A DNA stretch of 64,000 nucleotides from assembly GCA_011525295.1 (NCBI GenBank), contig WTGV01000019.1:1-64000 (forward strand). The letters run 5' to 3'. A model generated the notes under the pieces. That model was not told the origin of the DNA. It worked only from the letters and a program-made list of their open reading frames with translations, and did not search any database. The position numbers and the translations under genes are program-made. This document shows positions 21,872 through 30,423 of the stretch, one piece after another; position 1 is the first letter of the stretch, and the number at the start of each line of letters is the position of its first letter. This DNA is from Pseudomonadales bacterium (GTDB lineage: Bacteria; Pseudomonadota; Gammaproteobacteria; Pseudomonadales; Azotimanducaceae).

Positions 21872-22699
21872 TCAATGCCCACCGTTCGGTAGTGTTGGAT
21901 CATATATTGGTTTCCCCATAGGTCGTGTGTTAAGCGTACCGTTCTTCAAGGCAGTGAGACGTTCTTTTGCTATACGGATGTATTCAGGTTGTATATCACA
22001 ACCGTACGCATTTCGTTTGTGTTTAAACGCAGCCAGTACTGACGTACCAACACCAACATACGGGTCTAAAACAGAGTCGTTCGGTACCGTCATTGACAAA
22101 ACTAACCTCTCAACTAGTTCTATGGGAAACTGACAAGGATGGATGGTTTTTTCGGGATGGTTGCTCTTTACGTTCGGAATAGACCAAACATCACTGGGAT
22201 TTTTACCTTTTGGATTACATGAAAGTTCACCAATCTTAGGACCTTTGAAGTATCGTTTATTGGGGTACTTAGGGGGTACTCTAATTGGGTCTAAATTCCA
22301 CGTGTAGTCGTCATTTTTCGTCCACCAGTTAATTGTTTCGTAGCGACCGGAAAGCCTTTTTGTGCAATGTAATCCATGACCAAAATGCCAGACGATACGA
22401 TTACGCAAACGTAATTGTTGATCGACAAAGAGAGAATACAGAAGTGTATCTAGCGGTACAATCGAGCCATTCTCGACATAGTTTCCCACCTGCCAACAAA
22501 TAGATCCTTGCGGATGTAAAAGTCTGACGCACTCTGACACTACCACTTGTTGTTTTTCTAGATATTCGTTGATAGTAAATTTTGATTCGTACTGTTTACC
22601 TAAGTTGTAAGGTGGGGAAGTAACAATTAGTTTGAATTGCTCACTCGGCAAAGACCGCATAAACTTGATGTTGTCTTCACACTTTAATACGACAATCAC
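21872..22699 (-). CDS. Site-specific DNA methyltransferase, partner of the BstYI-like nuclease
   Basis: A 275-residue beta-class amino-methyltransferase. The catalytic motif TSPPYNLG is at residues 27-34 and the SAM motif DPYVGVGTSVLAA is near residue 225. The middle NPSDVWSIPNVKSNHPEKT and HPCQFPIELVERL segments are typical of N4-cytosine/N6-adenine enzymes of BglII-like systems. It should protect RGATCY-type sites from the next gene. The start is GTG, overlapping the stop of the dead transposase (GTGA), so the pair is translationally coupled to insertion-sequence remains. Confidence 0.85.
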   Translation of the reverse strand: MIVVLKCEDNIKFMRSLPSEQFKLIVTSPPYNLGKQYESKFTINEYLEKQQVVVSECVRLLHPQGSICWQVGNYVENGSIVPLDTLLYSLFVDQQLRLRNRIVWHFGHGLHCTKRLSGRYETINWWTKNDDYTWNLDPIRVPPKYPNKRYFKGPKIGELSCNPKGKNPSDVWSIPNVKSNHPEKTIHPCQFPIELVERLVLSMTVPNDSVLDPYVGVGTSVLAAFKHKRNAYGCDIQPEYIRIAKERLTALKNGTLNTRPMGKPIYDPTLPNGGH

Positions 22700-23611
22700 G
22701 GGGTCAATCCACTATAGGTAACTTCCTTTCCGCCCATTGAATGAAATAGATCCATCAATTGATCTTGTGATTTACGTTTAATGCTTCCCTCGTTAAACAA
22801 ATAGAAAAACTCTTTACCAGATGCCAGGCAGTGTTTTCTCGAATATTTTCGATGAGTTGCGTGATATACTCGTCGTAAAACATCCCGGAGTTTCTCAGAT
22901 GAAACTACGCAAGCTATTCGTTCGACACATGTTGTAGTAGAGAGTTTGACAAGTTTTTGCTTGTGGCTCCCCCCGTCTCGTCCGTTATTGACGGTGTAAG
23001 CTTCAACGAATAGAGTAGAACTTCCTTCTTTTTTCAAGAACGTTGGAAGGTGGATGATGACTTGATTGGTCGTGTCGAGGAGTGATGCTACTGCTCCTCT
23101 GTCTCGCTGTTTCATACCTAGGACCATCTGTCTGTCAACAAAACTGGGTCCTAAGTTGAGCTTCTTGCTCTCATGTTAGCTGGCTTCCTTGCCTCGTAGG
23201 TATGCATGTCTCATCACACGGTGATTCGCATTGTGAGATTTCTTCATTACAACCACAGGCGACTCTAAGGCGATGAAGAATGTACCAAGCAGTATTGTAG
23301 GTAACTTTAAGCTCTGCTTTCAGCTGCAAGGCGGTGACTCCGCTGCGAGCCGTCATAAGCAAGTAAGACACATACAGCCACTTTTGGGGTTGCTCTATCT
23401 TGTTTCGCTCTAAAGGCGTATCGGTGAATGCGTTGAAATACTCACGACAGAACTTACACCAGAATTGTCCATGAGTTGCCTTCTGCGGAGTTATTTCGTC
23501 GTAGTTACCGCAGCGAACACACCTAACGGTGTCACCCCAACGCATACGACCAAAATAATCGATTGTAGTATCCTTCGTAGGATACATTTGCATTAGGTCA
23601 ATCAACTCCAA
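22696..23611 (-). pseudogene. Decayed IS1595-family transposase
   Basis: Two frames together rebuild one IS1595-type transposase. The 5' part (23611 to about 23210) has the zinc ribbon CVRCG...CKFC and WLYVSYLLMTARSGVTALQL, ending near DET. The frame then shifts near 23205, apparently at an extra TGCA. In the new frame GKEAS is followed by TAA where Lys is expected, then HESKKLNLG and MVLGMKQRDRG. The C-terminal part (22696-23127) ends VYHATHRKYSRKHC, FYLFNEGSIK and MGGKEVTYSGLTP, matching the family's HVSPKH, RLNEGN and KRLTY ends. The second catalytic Asp is lost (TLFVEAY). It is inactive. Confidence 0.85.
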
Positions 23612-24158
23612 CTTCCTTACTTTTCGGTTTGTAACCTAATTTCCTTTACAACACTTTAACTAATTGTTAGTATAACAGAAATGGTAGATATATGTCAACG
23701 GTCGTGCACTTTTATTTCTGAATTTCTAAACCAAAAACAATATATCTACACTACTTTCACTTTGTCCATCAAGTTGTTCTTGTAAGTTGTGAGTATGTAA
23801 CTGGTTTACCTTTGTACGTGCAATCTGTCGTAACGGAAATGATCTTGTTAACACAGCAGTCATAAATCAAGTTTTTAGCCGACTATTGATCTTCGGCGAC
23901 TAACACAATGATTTAGAGACTCTCAGTTCCCTATGGGTTCAGCAAGGTAACTCTAAGTCTTTCAAACGTTGTTACACTTGGTCCCTAGGAATTCATTCAA
24001 ACTTGTCCGTCGAATTCCATTCAGTAGTGAGGCTTTGTCGTGTCAAGAAATCACACGCGCAAATACTAGTTTTCCATGCTGAAGACCGCAAAGACATTAC
24101 CACTGATCAACTCAGAATCCACAAGGTCACCTCTATCGAGTGATATCTCCTAATGCGT
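23612..24158. other. Gene-free stretch between the IS1595 relic and the orphan methyltransferase
   Basis: About 550 nt with stops in all frames. Apart from the promoter listed separately, I see no gene, tRNA or clear hairpin. The terminal inverted repeat of the insertion sequence would be expected here (about 23700-23760), but I could not pair it with a right end. No relic of an MjaI-like nuclease is recognisable next to the methyltransferase stop. Confidence 0.5.
23669..23698 (-). promoter_or_regulatory. Sigma-70 promoter reading into the transposase relic and RM genes
   Basis: On the minus strand a consensus -35 TTGACA (23698-23693) is separated by 18 nt from -10 TATACT (23674-23669). The start would fall about 50 nt before the transposase TTG. 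It is the best promoter match I found in the window, and it is intact although the transposase is dead. Confidence 0.6.
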
Positions 24159-25220
24159 CTAAGTGACTTTTGGAATGATTGGTTCTACTTCAGTGTAATG
24201 GATGATGAATTCGTTCTCTCGAACTTCAACAGAATCGATGAAGCGAAGTTGGAGCCGGGTCTCTTGTCGGGTAACGACTGCGACGTTGTGCTTGGCGTTG
24301 AAGTGATTTAGTGGTTTTTCACAGCCTCGCGCGAAGTGCTCATGTTGCTTGACGCGCTGACTGATGTATTGATTCAACACTAGTGCCTTCTCCGTTGAAA
24401 TTTGCGAGAGGACAAATTTCCCAAGACTATCGTCGATCTCAATCCCAACACTGTTGCGTTCTGAGGCCATAGATGCAAACGTCGTAGTACCAGTCCCAAG
24501 GAATGGATCGAGGATGGTATCGCCCTTGACGGAGTACATGTTTATCAAGCGATACGGTAATTCAAAAGGAAAAGGGGCGCCGCGGGATCTATGTCCGGCA
24601 AGGCTGAGTTGTTGAGTAGTCCCTGGTAGTTGCCACAGATCATTGAACCAGACATTGCGCTCTTCCCAGAAATAAGCACTTGCCTGACGGTTTGCTTGCT
24701 CTACATCGGAACAAAACTGTCTACGACCGTTTTTGCGAAAAATCAAAATCCACTCGTGTTCCAATGTCACATACGCAGACGTCGGCATCATGCCTGACCC
24801 CATAAATTTGTTTGGAGCGTTTGTGACTTTACGCCACAGAATACTAGGTAGACATTGATATCCAAGTTTCAGGAATTGCTGTTGGACTCGCTGGTGGTTT
24901 GGATAGAGAGAAAAATGGCCGCCTATAGTTCGGGTCGCATCGCCGATATTTATGCAGCAAATACCCCCCGGCACTAGAGTTCGATCTACTTGCTTCCAAA
25001 CTCTGTCTAGCACCCCATGCATCAGTTCAAACGCTTGGTTACCCTTTCCGTTGGTGAGAGCACGACGAATCCTTTTATTCTGCTGTGAATAGACTTCGTC
25101 CCACATTTTGATCATTGGATAAGGAGGCGAGGTAACAACTAGATCGACGCTGTGGTCAGCGATTGAAGAAGCTTTTCGTGCGTCCTCTATCACTAATTTG
25201 TGAACCGTACTTCTAATCAT
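24159..25220 (-). CDS. Orphan DNA methyltransferase, paralogue of the CTAG-type enzyme
   Basis: A 353-residue beta-class methyltransferase with TSPPYPMIKMWDEVYS at residues 30-45 and DPFLGTGTTTFASMASERNS later. It aligns end to end with the methyltransferase at 19900-21015, sharing SVDLVVTSPPYPMI-type segments, CINIGDATR, LPSILWRKVTNAPNKF and WEERN, and probably has the same specificity. There is no nuclease gene beside it. It may be a survivor of a second RM copy, or a protective orphan (anti-restriction) enzyme. Confidence 0.85.
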   Translation of the reverse strand: MIRSTVHKLVIEDARKASSIADHSVDLVVTSPPYPMIKMWDEVYSQQNKRIRRALTNGKGNQAFELMHGVLDRVWKQVDRTLVPGGICCINIGDATRTIGGHFSLYPNHQRVQQQFLKLGYQCLPSILWRKVTNAPNKFMGSGMMPTSAYVTLEHEWILIFRKNGRRQFCSDVEQANRQASAYFWEERNVWFNDLWQLPGTTQQLSLAGHRSRGAPFPFELPYRLINMYSVKGDTILDPFLGTGTTTFASMASERNSVGIEIDDSLGKFVLSQISTEKALVLNQYISQRVKQHEHFARGCEKPLNHFNAKHNVAVVTRQETRLQLRFIDSVEVRENEFIIHYTEVEPIIPKVT

Positions 25221-25472
25221 TATTTATGGATGAGAATCGTCGCGAACATCAATTTTCAATCTCGCAAAGGCTTGTGTAATATCCTGAGAATATGGGATTA
25301 ACTAAGTTTCGAACCAGAATCTCAAATATAGTCCACTGGTATAGTACTTGCATACTAGACGTTAGGCTTCGCTGATAATTTGGAACGATTGTAACACACT
25401 CCAAACACTTTCAATTGTCAATCCAGAACACAGTTCGAAATTTTTCGAACGTCGACTAATTCGAGGCATTAT

Positions 25473-28400
25473 GTGACCAAATCGAGGTTAAAGGAGTCGT
25501 ACAAGAGTCTTCAGTTATTCGCGAGATATTCAGTGTTCTGGGCACTTGCACGAAACGAATTTCGCGTTTGTACTAGATTAAGTCGGACGAAATTTATACT
25601 GGTCGTCACATTGGTGATTTGCCTGTGGTACTTCGTGATCCTTACGATGTTCCACACGCTGGACTCTGGCGTAGTACCGATGCACGGAGTTCTGAGTCCG
25701 CGTTACCTAATGAGCATATTGGGTGATAGTTACCTCGCGCTCTTTTGCGTAGGCGTCCTACTACTCTCGTATGACATTCATTCTCGAGACGAAAACAACA
25801 GAATTCTGGAAGTCCTCCAATCTAGACCAATCGGCTATCTTCAAATTTTCGTTGGACGTCTTTGCGGCATCATGGCCGTTATGGGTTTGCCAATGGTGAT
25901 CTTTCTGCTGGCAGCCGTGATTTATGGGTTCCTATCAGAAGTGTTCGGCATTTCTTTTGGTGAACCTATCGAGCCGTGGAGTGTAGTCTCTTTTCTAGCT
26001 TTGGATGTGTTCCCCACATTCTTCGTTTTCGGAAGCTTAGTCTTTTTCCTTGGCTGGGTCATCAAACCAAGATTCGTAGCACTGTTCGTCAGTGCGTTCT
26101 GTTTGTACGGTTTGATGTGGGTCAATAGTCGGTTGCCGCTCGAGGTTTTCAAACCGCTACAGACGGTCACTGGAAATGTGGTCTTCCCCTCGGAAATCAT
26201 TCCAAACGTCGTAGATATGCAAATTGTTCTAAATCGGCTCGCATTGATATTGATGGGAATAGGACTTTTGTACTGGCTATCGGTTCTTTATGCGCGGAAC
26301 ACAGGTTCAAATGTAGCGCAGAGAGCAAAAGGTTTCTATGCGTTCGGCGGTGGTATTCTTCTCATTGCGGGCATGCTGGGCTCAAATTTTTTAGGGATGC
26401 AGCAGGTCGCGGGCTGGAAGCGATTTCATGACCAACACTTTGAGCCAGCCTCATTTCCAGACATCCATCATCTGAGCGGCACAGTCGACCTTTACCCTGG
26501 CCGAAGTGTGGTGCTGGATCTAAATTTAAAAGTTTCGGTGGCGGAAGAGAATAGTGGAGATTACGTACTATTTTCTCTCAATCCGAACTATCGGGTTAAA
26601 CAAATTTCAGTTGCAGGAGAGAAGGTCAAAGGACGCAAATTTAACAAGGGATTGTTGAAAATTCCGCGACATTACTTTGAGGGTAGCGAGGTTGAAATGC
26701 AACTGCAGGCTACGGGTCGACCGAAGTCCAAGTTCGCGTATTTAGATTCGATTGACAAGGTCTCCAACATTTTTGGCCCGGAGGCGCACCAGCTGCGATA
26801 TCTAGGTACAAAGAATTACATTTTTGATCCTCGATTTGTGGCCTTGATGCCTGGAATCAAGTGGTACCCAACATCCGGCACAGCAACTAGGGAAGACAGC
26901 TGGAGTACACGTCAGAAATACTTTTTTACTGTTGACCTACAAGTATCAGTTCCATCGAAGTGGCTCGTTGCGGGTCCTGCGAAACGAGAACGGTTGGAGA
27001 GTAAAGGTCGTTCAGTCTTTCGTTTTCAAACACATAACCCCGTACCACGCATCGCACTTGTCGCATCTCGATTTGAACGAGCTTCACAGCAGGTCGGTGC
27101 TGTCGAATTTGAGCTCCTGTATGACAGATCTCACCGACGTAACTTCGAAACACTTACCGTAGCGGACAATCCCGCTCAGCGTCTATGGGTCGAAGGACTC
27201 ATAGAAGAAGTGTCATCTGCTGGATTGGAATATCCCTACTCGGCTTATTCCCTTGTAGAAGTTCCAGCGGCGTTACGCACGTTCGGTAGTGATAGCAAGC
27301 TGAGCTCGGTATTAGGCACGCCGGGAATCTTGATGATGCCAGAAACTTCACTACCGACGATGCATATTGATAGCTTGTTCGATGCAAGTCACTATGAAAC
27401 GTCCGGACCGATTAATTGGTCCGATAGTGAGTGGGTGATAGATGTGCGACTTAGTCTGAATGCATACTTTGAGTTCGATCAATACATTGGAAATCATCTA
27501 GTTCATTTCTACCAATCAGTCTTATCAGATCAGATCAACGCCACGGGTCCAGATGCACTCATGCTTAATCTTGTTCTTGAACAATTGCTGCAGTTGGTGC
27601 TAGCGGACCGAGAAATTTCTTTCGATTTTGATAGCGCACTAGATCGGGATGTACTAGACCTAACCCAAATAGACGCAGTCCAGATCGGAAATCTTTTTCG
27701 AATTCTCGAATGTTCAAAAGATACCAAATGCTTCTACTATGATCGATCTGAGCAACAGCTAGATTTGCTCAGCGCGCGAGAGCGTCAACTAAATTCCGAT
27801 TCAGTATTGGACGTAGTTGAAACGATGTCCCTGTTTGATTTTGAGTCAAGCAAGATTTCTACGGTGAAACAAAGAGCACTCCGAATACGGTCTCTCGCTG
27901 TTAGTAAAGTATTAGTGGATGTTTTGGGAACTGATGCAATCAGTGCGATCCTCGCTGAGCTACTGCAGCGATTTCGAGGACAAAACCTCACCTATAACGA
28001 CTTTGTATCAGTTGCGCAATCACGAGGCATTGACTTTGAATCACGCCTTGACGACATGATCCATTCAACCGGTCTACCCGGTTTTATCGCATCGGACGCG
28101 GCTCAACATCGAGTCCAAACCGAAAACTCGGAACAATCTGCCTTTCAGACCACTTTCACGCTACAAAATGGGGAACCCGTGTCTGGATATTGTTTAGTCA
28201 CTCCAATCGACCATTTCAACCATCGAGCCCACAAACACCTAATTGAGAAATCTCCCATATTTGTTGACCGAAATCAAGCTTTTGAAGTAGTGGTACAAAG
28301 TGAGTCGCCACTGCACTGCATTGAGATCAAACCCTATCTGTCGCTCAATCGTACCAGGTTTCAAATTGTCGTCCCTATGGTTCAAGATTTGTCCGACGAA

Positions 28401-29075
28401 GAACAAGAACGTGCGAGATTTAGTCGTGGGGCAATAGAGATCACTTCTGTACGCGAGATCGAAAATAAGCAGGCTGACGATACCCCTTTCATAGTCATCG
28501 ACGACTTAGAAGCGGGCTTTTCAGTGGTCGATAAATCCAACCGCTTCAAGGTCCAACCGATAGTGCATTTCGCACGGAGTTTCTTAGGAGTATCGGACAG
28601 TGACATGATTAGGGGGCTGCCAGCGTTTCGGTTTGAAGAGGTAGCCGTACCAAAGGACACCTGGGAACGGAAGACACAGCCTACGGCGTATGGAAGGTAT
28701 TGGAAGACGTACGCAGTGAATCGGACTGGAGGCGGACAAACATTTGCCAAATTTGCTGCGGTATTGCCTGCGCAAGGATCTTGGCGTCTGGAGTACTTTT
28801 TACCAGAAAGGTATCTTACTCGAGCGCGACAGTACGCTAAGTATTTTAGCATAGAGACTAGCACGTTATGGCAGGGAGTCGCGCAAATTGACGTCCATGT
28901 AGATGAAACTGTCAGAACCGAGTTGCTGGATACCAAGAATCTTGAAACTGGCTGGTACGTGATTGGAAGCTACAACATCGAAGATCCTGAAGTAGAGGTT
29001 TGGATCTCAAACCCTGAAGGCGGAGTCGTATTCGCGGACGCTATTCGGTGGAGTCCCGCAGAGAGCAACGAGTAA
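25473..29075 (+). CDS. ABC-2 permease / M1-peptidase-like fusion with degenerate zinc site
   Basis: A 1200-residue membrane protein starting with GTG. Residues about 40-370 hold seven predicted membrane helices with the ABC-2 permease segment DENNRILEVLQSRPIGYLQIFVGR. The rest is a large extracytoplasmic part resembling the M1-aminopeptidase half of ABC-permease/M1 fusions (for example STGLPGFIASDA). Where HExxH should lie I read GNHLVHFYQ, so the metal-binding His and catalytic Glu are missing. The C-terminus (ETGWYVIGSYN, FADAIRWSP) looks like a golvesin-type beta-sandwich. No ABC ATPase gene is nearby. Function is unknown; peptidase activity is unlikely. Confidence 0.7.
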   Translation: MTKSRLKESYKSLQLFARYSVFWALARNEFRVCTRLSRTKFILVVTLVICLWYFVILTMFHTLDSGVVPMHGVLSPRYLMSILGDSYLALFCVGVLLLSYDIHSRDENNRILEVLQSRPIGYLQIFVGRLCGIMAVMGLPMVIFLLAAVIYGFLSEVFGISFGEPIEPWSVVSFLALDVFPTFFVFGSLVFFLGWVIKPRFVALFVSAFCLYGLMWVNSRLPLEVFKPLQTVTGNVVFPSEIIPNVVDMQIVLNRLALILMGIGLLYWLSVLYARNTGSNVAQRAKGFYAFGGGILLIAGMLGSNFLGMQQVAGWKRFHDQHFEPASFPDIHHLSGTVDLYPGRSVVLDLNLKVSVAEENSGDYVLFSLNPNYRVKQISVAGEKVKGRKFNKGLLKIPRHYFEGSEVEMQLQATGRPKSKFAYLDSIDKVSNIFGPEAHQLRYLGTKNYIFDPRFVALMPGIKWYPTSGTATREDSWSTRQKYFFTVDLQVSVPSKWLVAGPAKRERLESKGRSVFRFQTHNPVPRIALVASRFERASQQVGAVEFELLYDRSHRRNFETLTVADNPAQRLWVEGLIEEVSSAGLEYPYSAYSLVEVPAALRTFGSDSKLSSVLGTPGILMMPETSLPTMHIDSLFDASHYETSGPINWSDSEWVIDVRLSLNAYFEFDQYIGNHLVHFYQSVLSDQINATGPDALMLNLVLEQLLQLVLADREISFDFDSALDRDVLDLTQIDAVQIGNLFRILECSKDTKCFYYDRSEQQLDLLSARERQLNSDSVLDVVETMSLFDFESSKISTVKQRALRIRSLAVSKVLVDVLGTDAISAILAELLQRFRGQNLTYNDFVSVAQSRGIDFESRLDDMIHSTGLPGFIASDAAQHRVQTENSEQSAFQTTFTLQNGEPVSGYCLVTPIDHFNHRAHKHLIEKSPIFVDRNQAFEVVVQSESPLHCIEIKPYLSLNRTRFQIVVPMVQDLSDEEQERARFSRGAIEITSVREIENKQADDTPFIVIDDLEAGFSVVDKSNRFKVQPIVHFARSFLGVSDSDMIRGLPAFRFEEVAVPKDTWERKTQPTAYGRYWKTYAVNRTGGGQTFAKFAAVLPAQGSWRLEYFLPERYLTRARQYAKYFSIETSTLWQGVAQIDVHVDETVRTELLDTKNLETGWYVIGSYNIEDPEVEVWISNPEGGVVFADAIRWSPAESNE

Positions 29076-29350
29076 GTTCTACCTGAAGAAACCAAATTGG
29101 AAGCTGACTGACACGTGAATCACTGAAGCACGCTGTGTGGGTTTTAGAGAAGGGTTCTCAATATGTTTCATTGAGAGTTCGGCAAACAGAGCGGTGGGTG
29201 TCAGTCAAAGAATACGTGCAAGCAGTATTTCAAGGGTAAGTTATCCACTCAAGGCCTAGACCAAGCCTTAAAACTTCACTCTACTGAATTATCCCAGTAA
29301 CTCTTGAGTTGAAATCAAAAAGACATGTTCCGATCCTTAATACCTACTAG
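29076..29350. other. Spacer with a short unassigned frame
   Basis: A 34-codon frame could start at GTG 29135 and end at 29239 (WVLEKGSQYVSLRVRQTERW). I recognise no family and see no ribosome site, so it may be a gene relic. The remainder shows no feature. Confidence 0.3.
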
Positions 29351-30340
29351 TTGGTACTGAGTCGAGATATGTGCCACATCGGTTATTTACATCCCGTTTC
29401 ACTGACTGTGAAGCTAGCGATGGTTTTCACAACACTTTGGATGTTTCCGTCGAATCACATGACGGGCACCTCTGAATTGAAACTATTACCCGAACCAACT
29501 AAGATGGTGTCAAAAGAACATCTGGAGCGATTGAAGAGCACCATACTGATCAATAGCGATTCAGTGTATGAACGTTTGAACCTAGTATCTGCTCAAAAAC
29601 CGCGTCACCGAACAAAGGAATTTATCACCTTAGACCCATATAACCCGCAGTATAAACAGTCTTTCGAAAACTTAAACGAGCTCAAATATCCAATTCCGGA
29701 CACCGGGGAGCTGTATGAACTGAATGAGAAAAAGGGCAAGTTCGTATTTCGAGGACAGGAGTCGGTGGCGAGATGGTTCAGTACAGTAGAAACCAATATG
29801 GATGTGTGTGCGCTTAAGTTTGAAGACAGCTCATTGATTGAGTATCAGTTAGAGACGTTCTCTAGTCGGAGCGAAGCACTTGCAGCAGATTATTTAGTTA
29901 CCCACGTCGGTCACTGTGGGACTTGTTCGTCGCTGAGCAATCTAGCTATTTACCTTGAACATCGTGATCTCACAACCGTAGCCAGAGTGTGTGGACGCAA
30001 ACGGAACGCGAAGAAGATCAAAACTTGCTTAATGAAAAGTGTAGGTTTCGATGAGCCTTGTGCCGAAACTTGAACCTACAACATTCTCCATACATCCGAT
30101 TACTGCAAATCAATCTGCATCAAGCACTACGGTTTCTGGAATGTACTTCGCGACAAAATGGATAAGCCTCATACCGATGAGCAGGGGGATCTAAATCCGT
30201 GTTTACGATGCGATGAAAATTCATCTGGACCTGGATTTCAATATGTAGCTGGCCGGACTATAAGAAATTCCGGAATCGTTTCAGCCATTTTCCGCGAACC
30301 AGAAGAAATCTACTCGGTAGATCATACAAGGTACTTTTAA
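29351..30340 (+). pseudogene. Cys-rich hypothetical protein interrupted by one in-frame TGA
   Basis: The first 240 codons (29351-30073) end at TGA in the context GFDEPCAET-stop. The same frame stays open to TAA at 30338-30340, adding TYNILHTSDYCKSIC, LNPCLRCDENSSGPGF and YVAGRTIRNSGIVSAIFREP. The Cys pattern (CGTC, then EPCA, CKSIC, CLRC) runs across the break, so this is one gene of 330 codons with TGA probably replacing TGG. The N-terminus has a hydrophobic segment at about 17-32, suggesting export. I do not know a named family. Neighbouring genes use TGA as a normal stop. Confidence 0.65.
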
Positions 30341-30423
30341 AAGAACGATAGCGTCAAACTCTTCCAAGTTTTGAGCGCATTTCGAGGATACAATTTAGAC
30401 ATTCCTTTGAGTTCGTTAACAAG

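Noticed and set aside
22696-23127. Independent 143-residue unknown gene at the head of the BstYI-like RM operon
   Set aside because: Its end (RKYSRKHC, FNEGSIK, GGKEVTYSGLTP) and start (VLGMKQRDRG) match the second half of IS1595 transposases; it is part of the pseudogene.
21057-23685. Direct 9-mer AGAAATGGT at 21057-21065 and 23677-23685 as ends of the mobile unit
   Set aside because: It is direct rather than inverted, the right copy lies in the promoter spacer, and the length is within chance expectation.
28382-28936. 184-residue minus-strand frame
   Set aside because: It lies fully inside the ABC/M1 fusion gene and has no recognisable domain.
29351-30340. Genome-wide recoding of TGA as tryptophan
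   Set aside because: TGA is a normal stop for mnmE, mnmG, rsmG and others, and TGG is used for Trp throughout.
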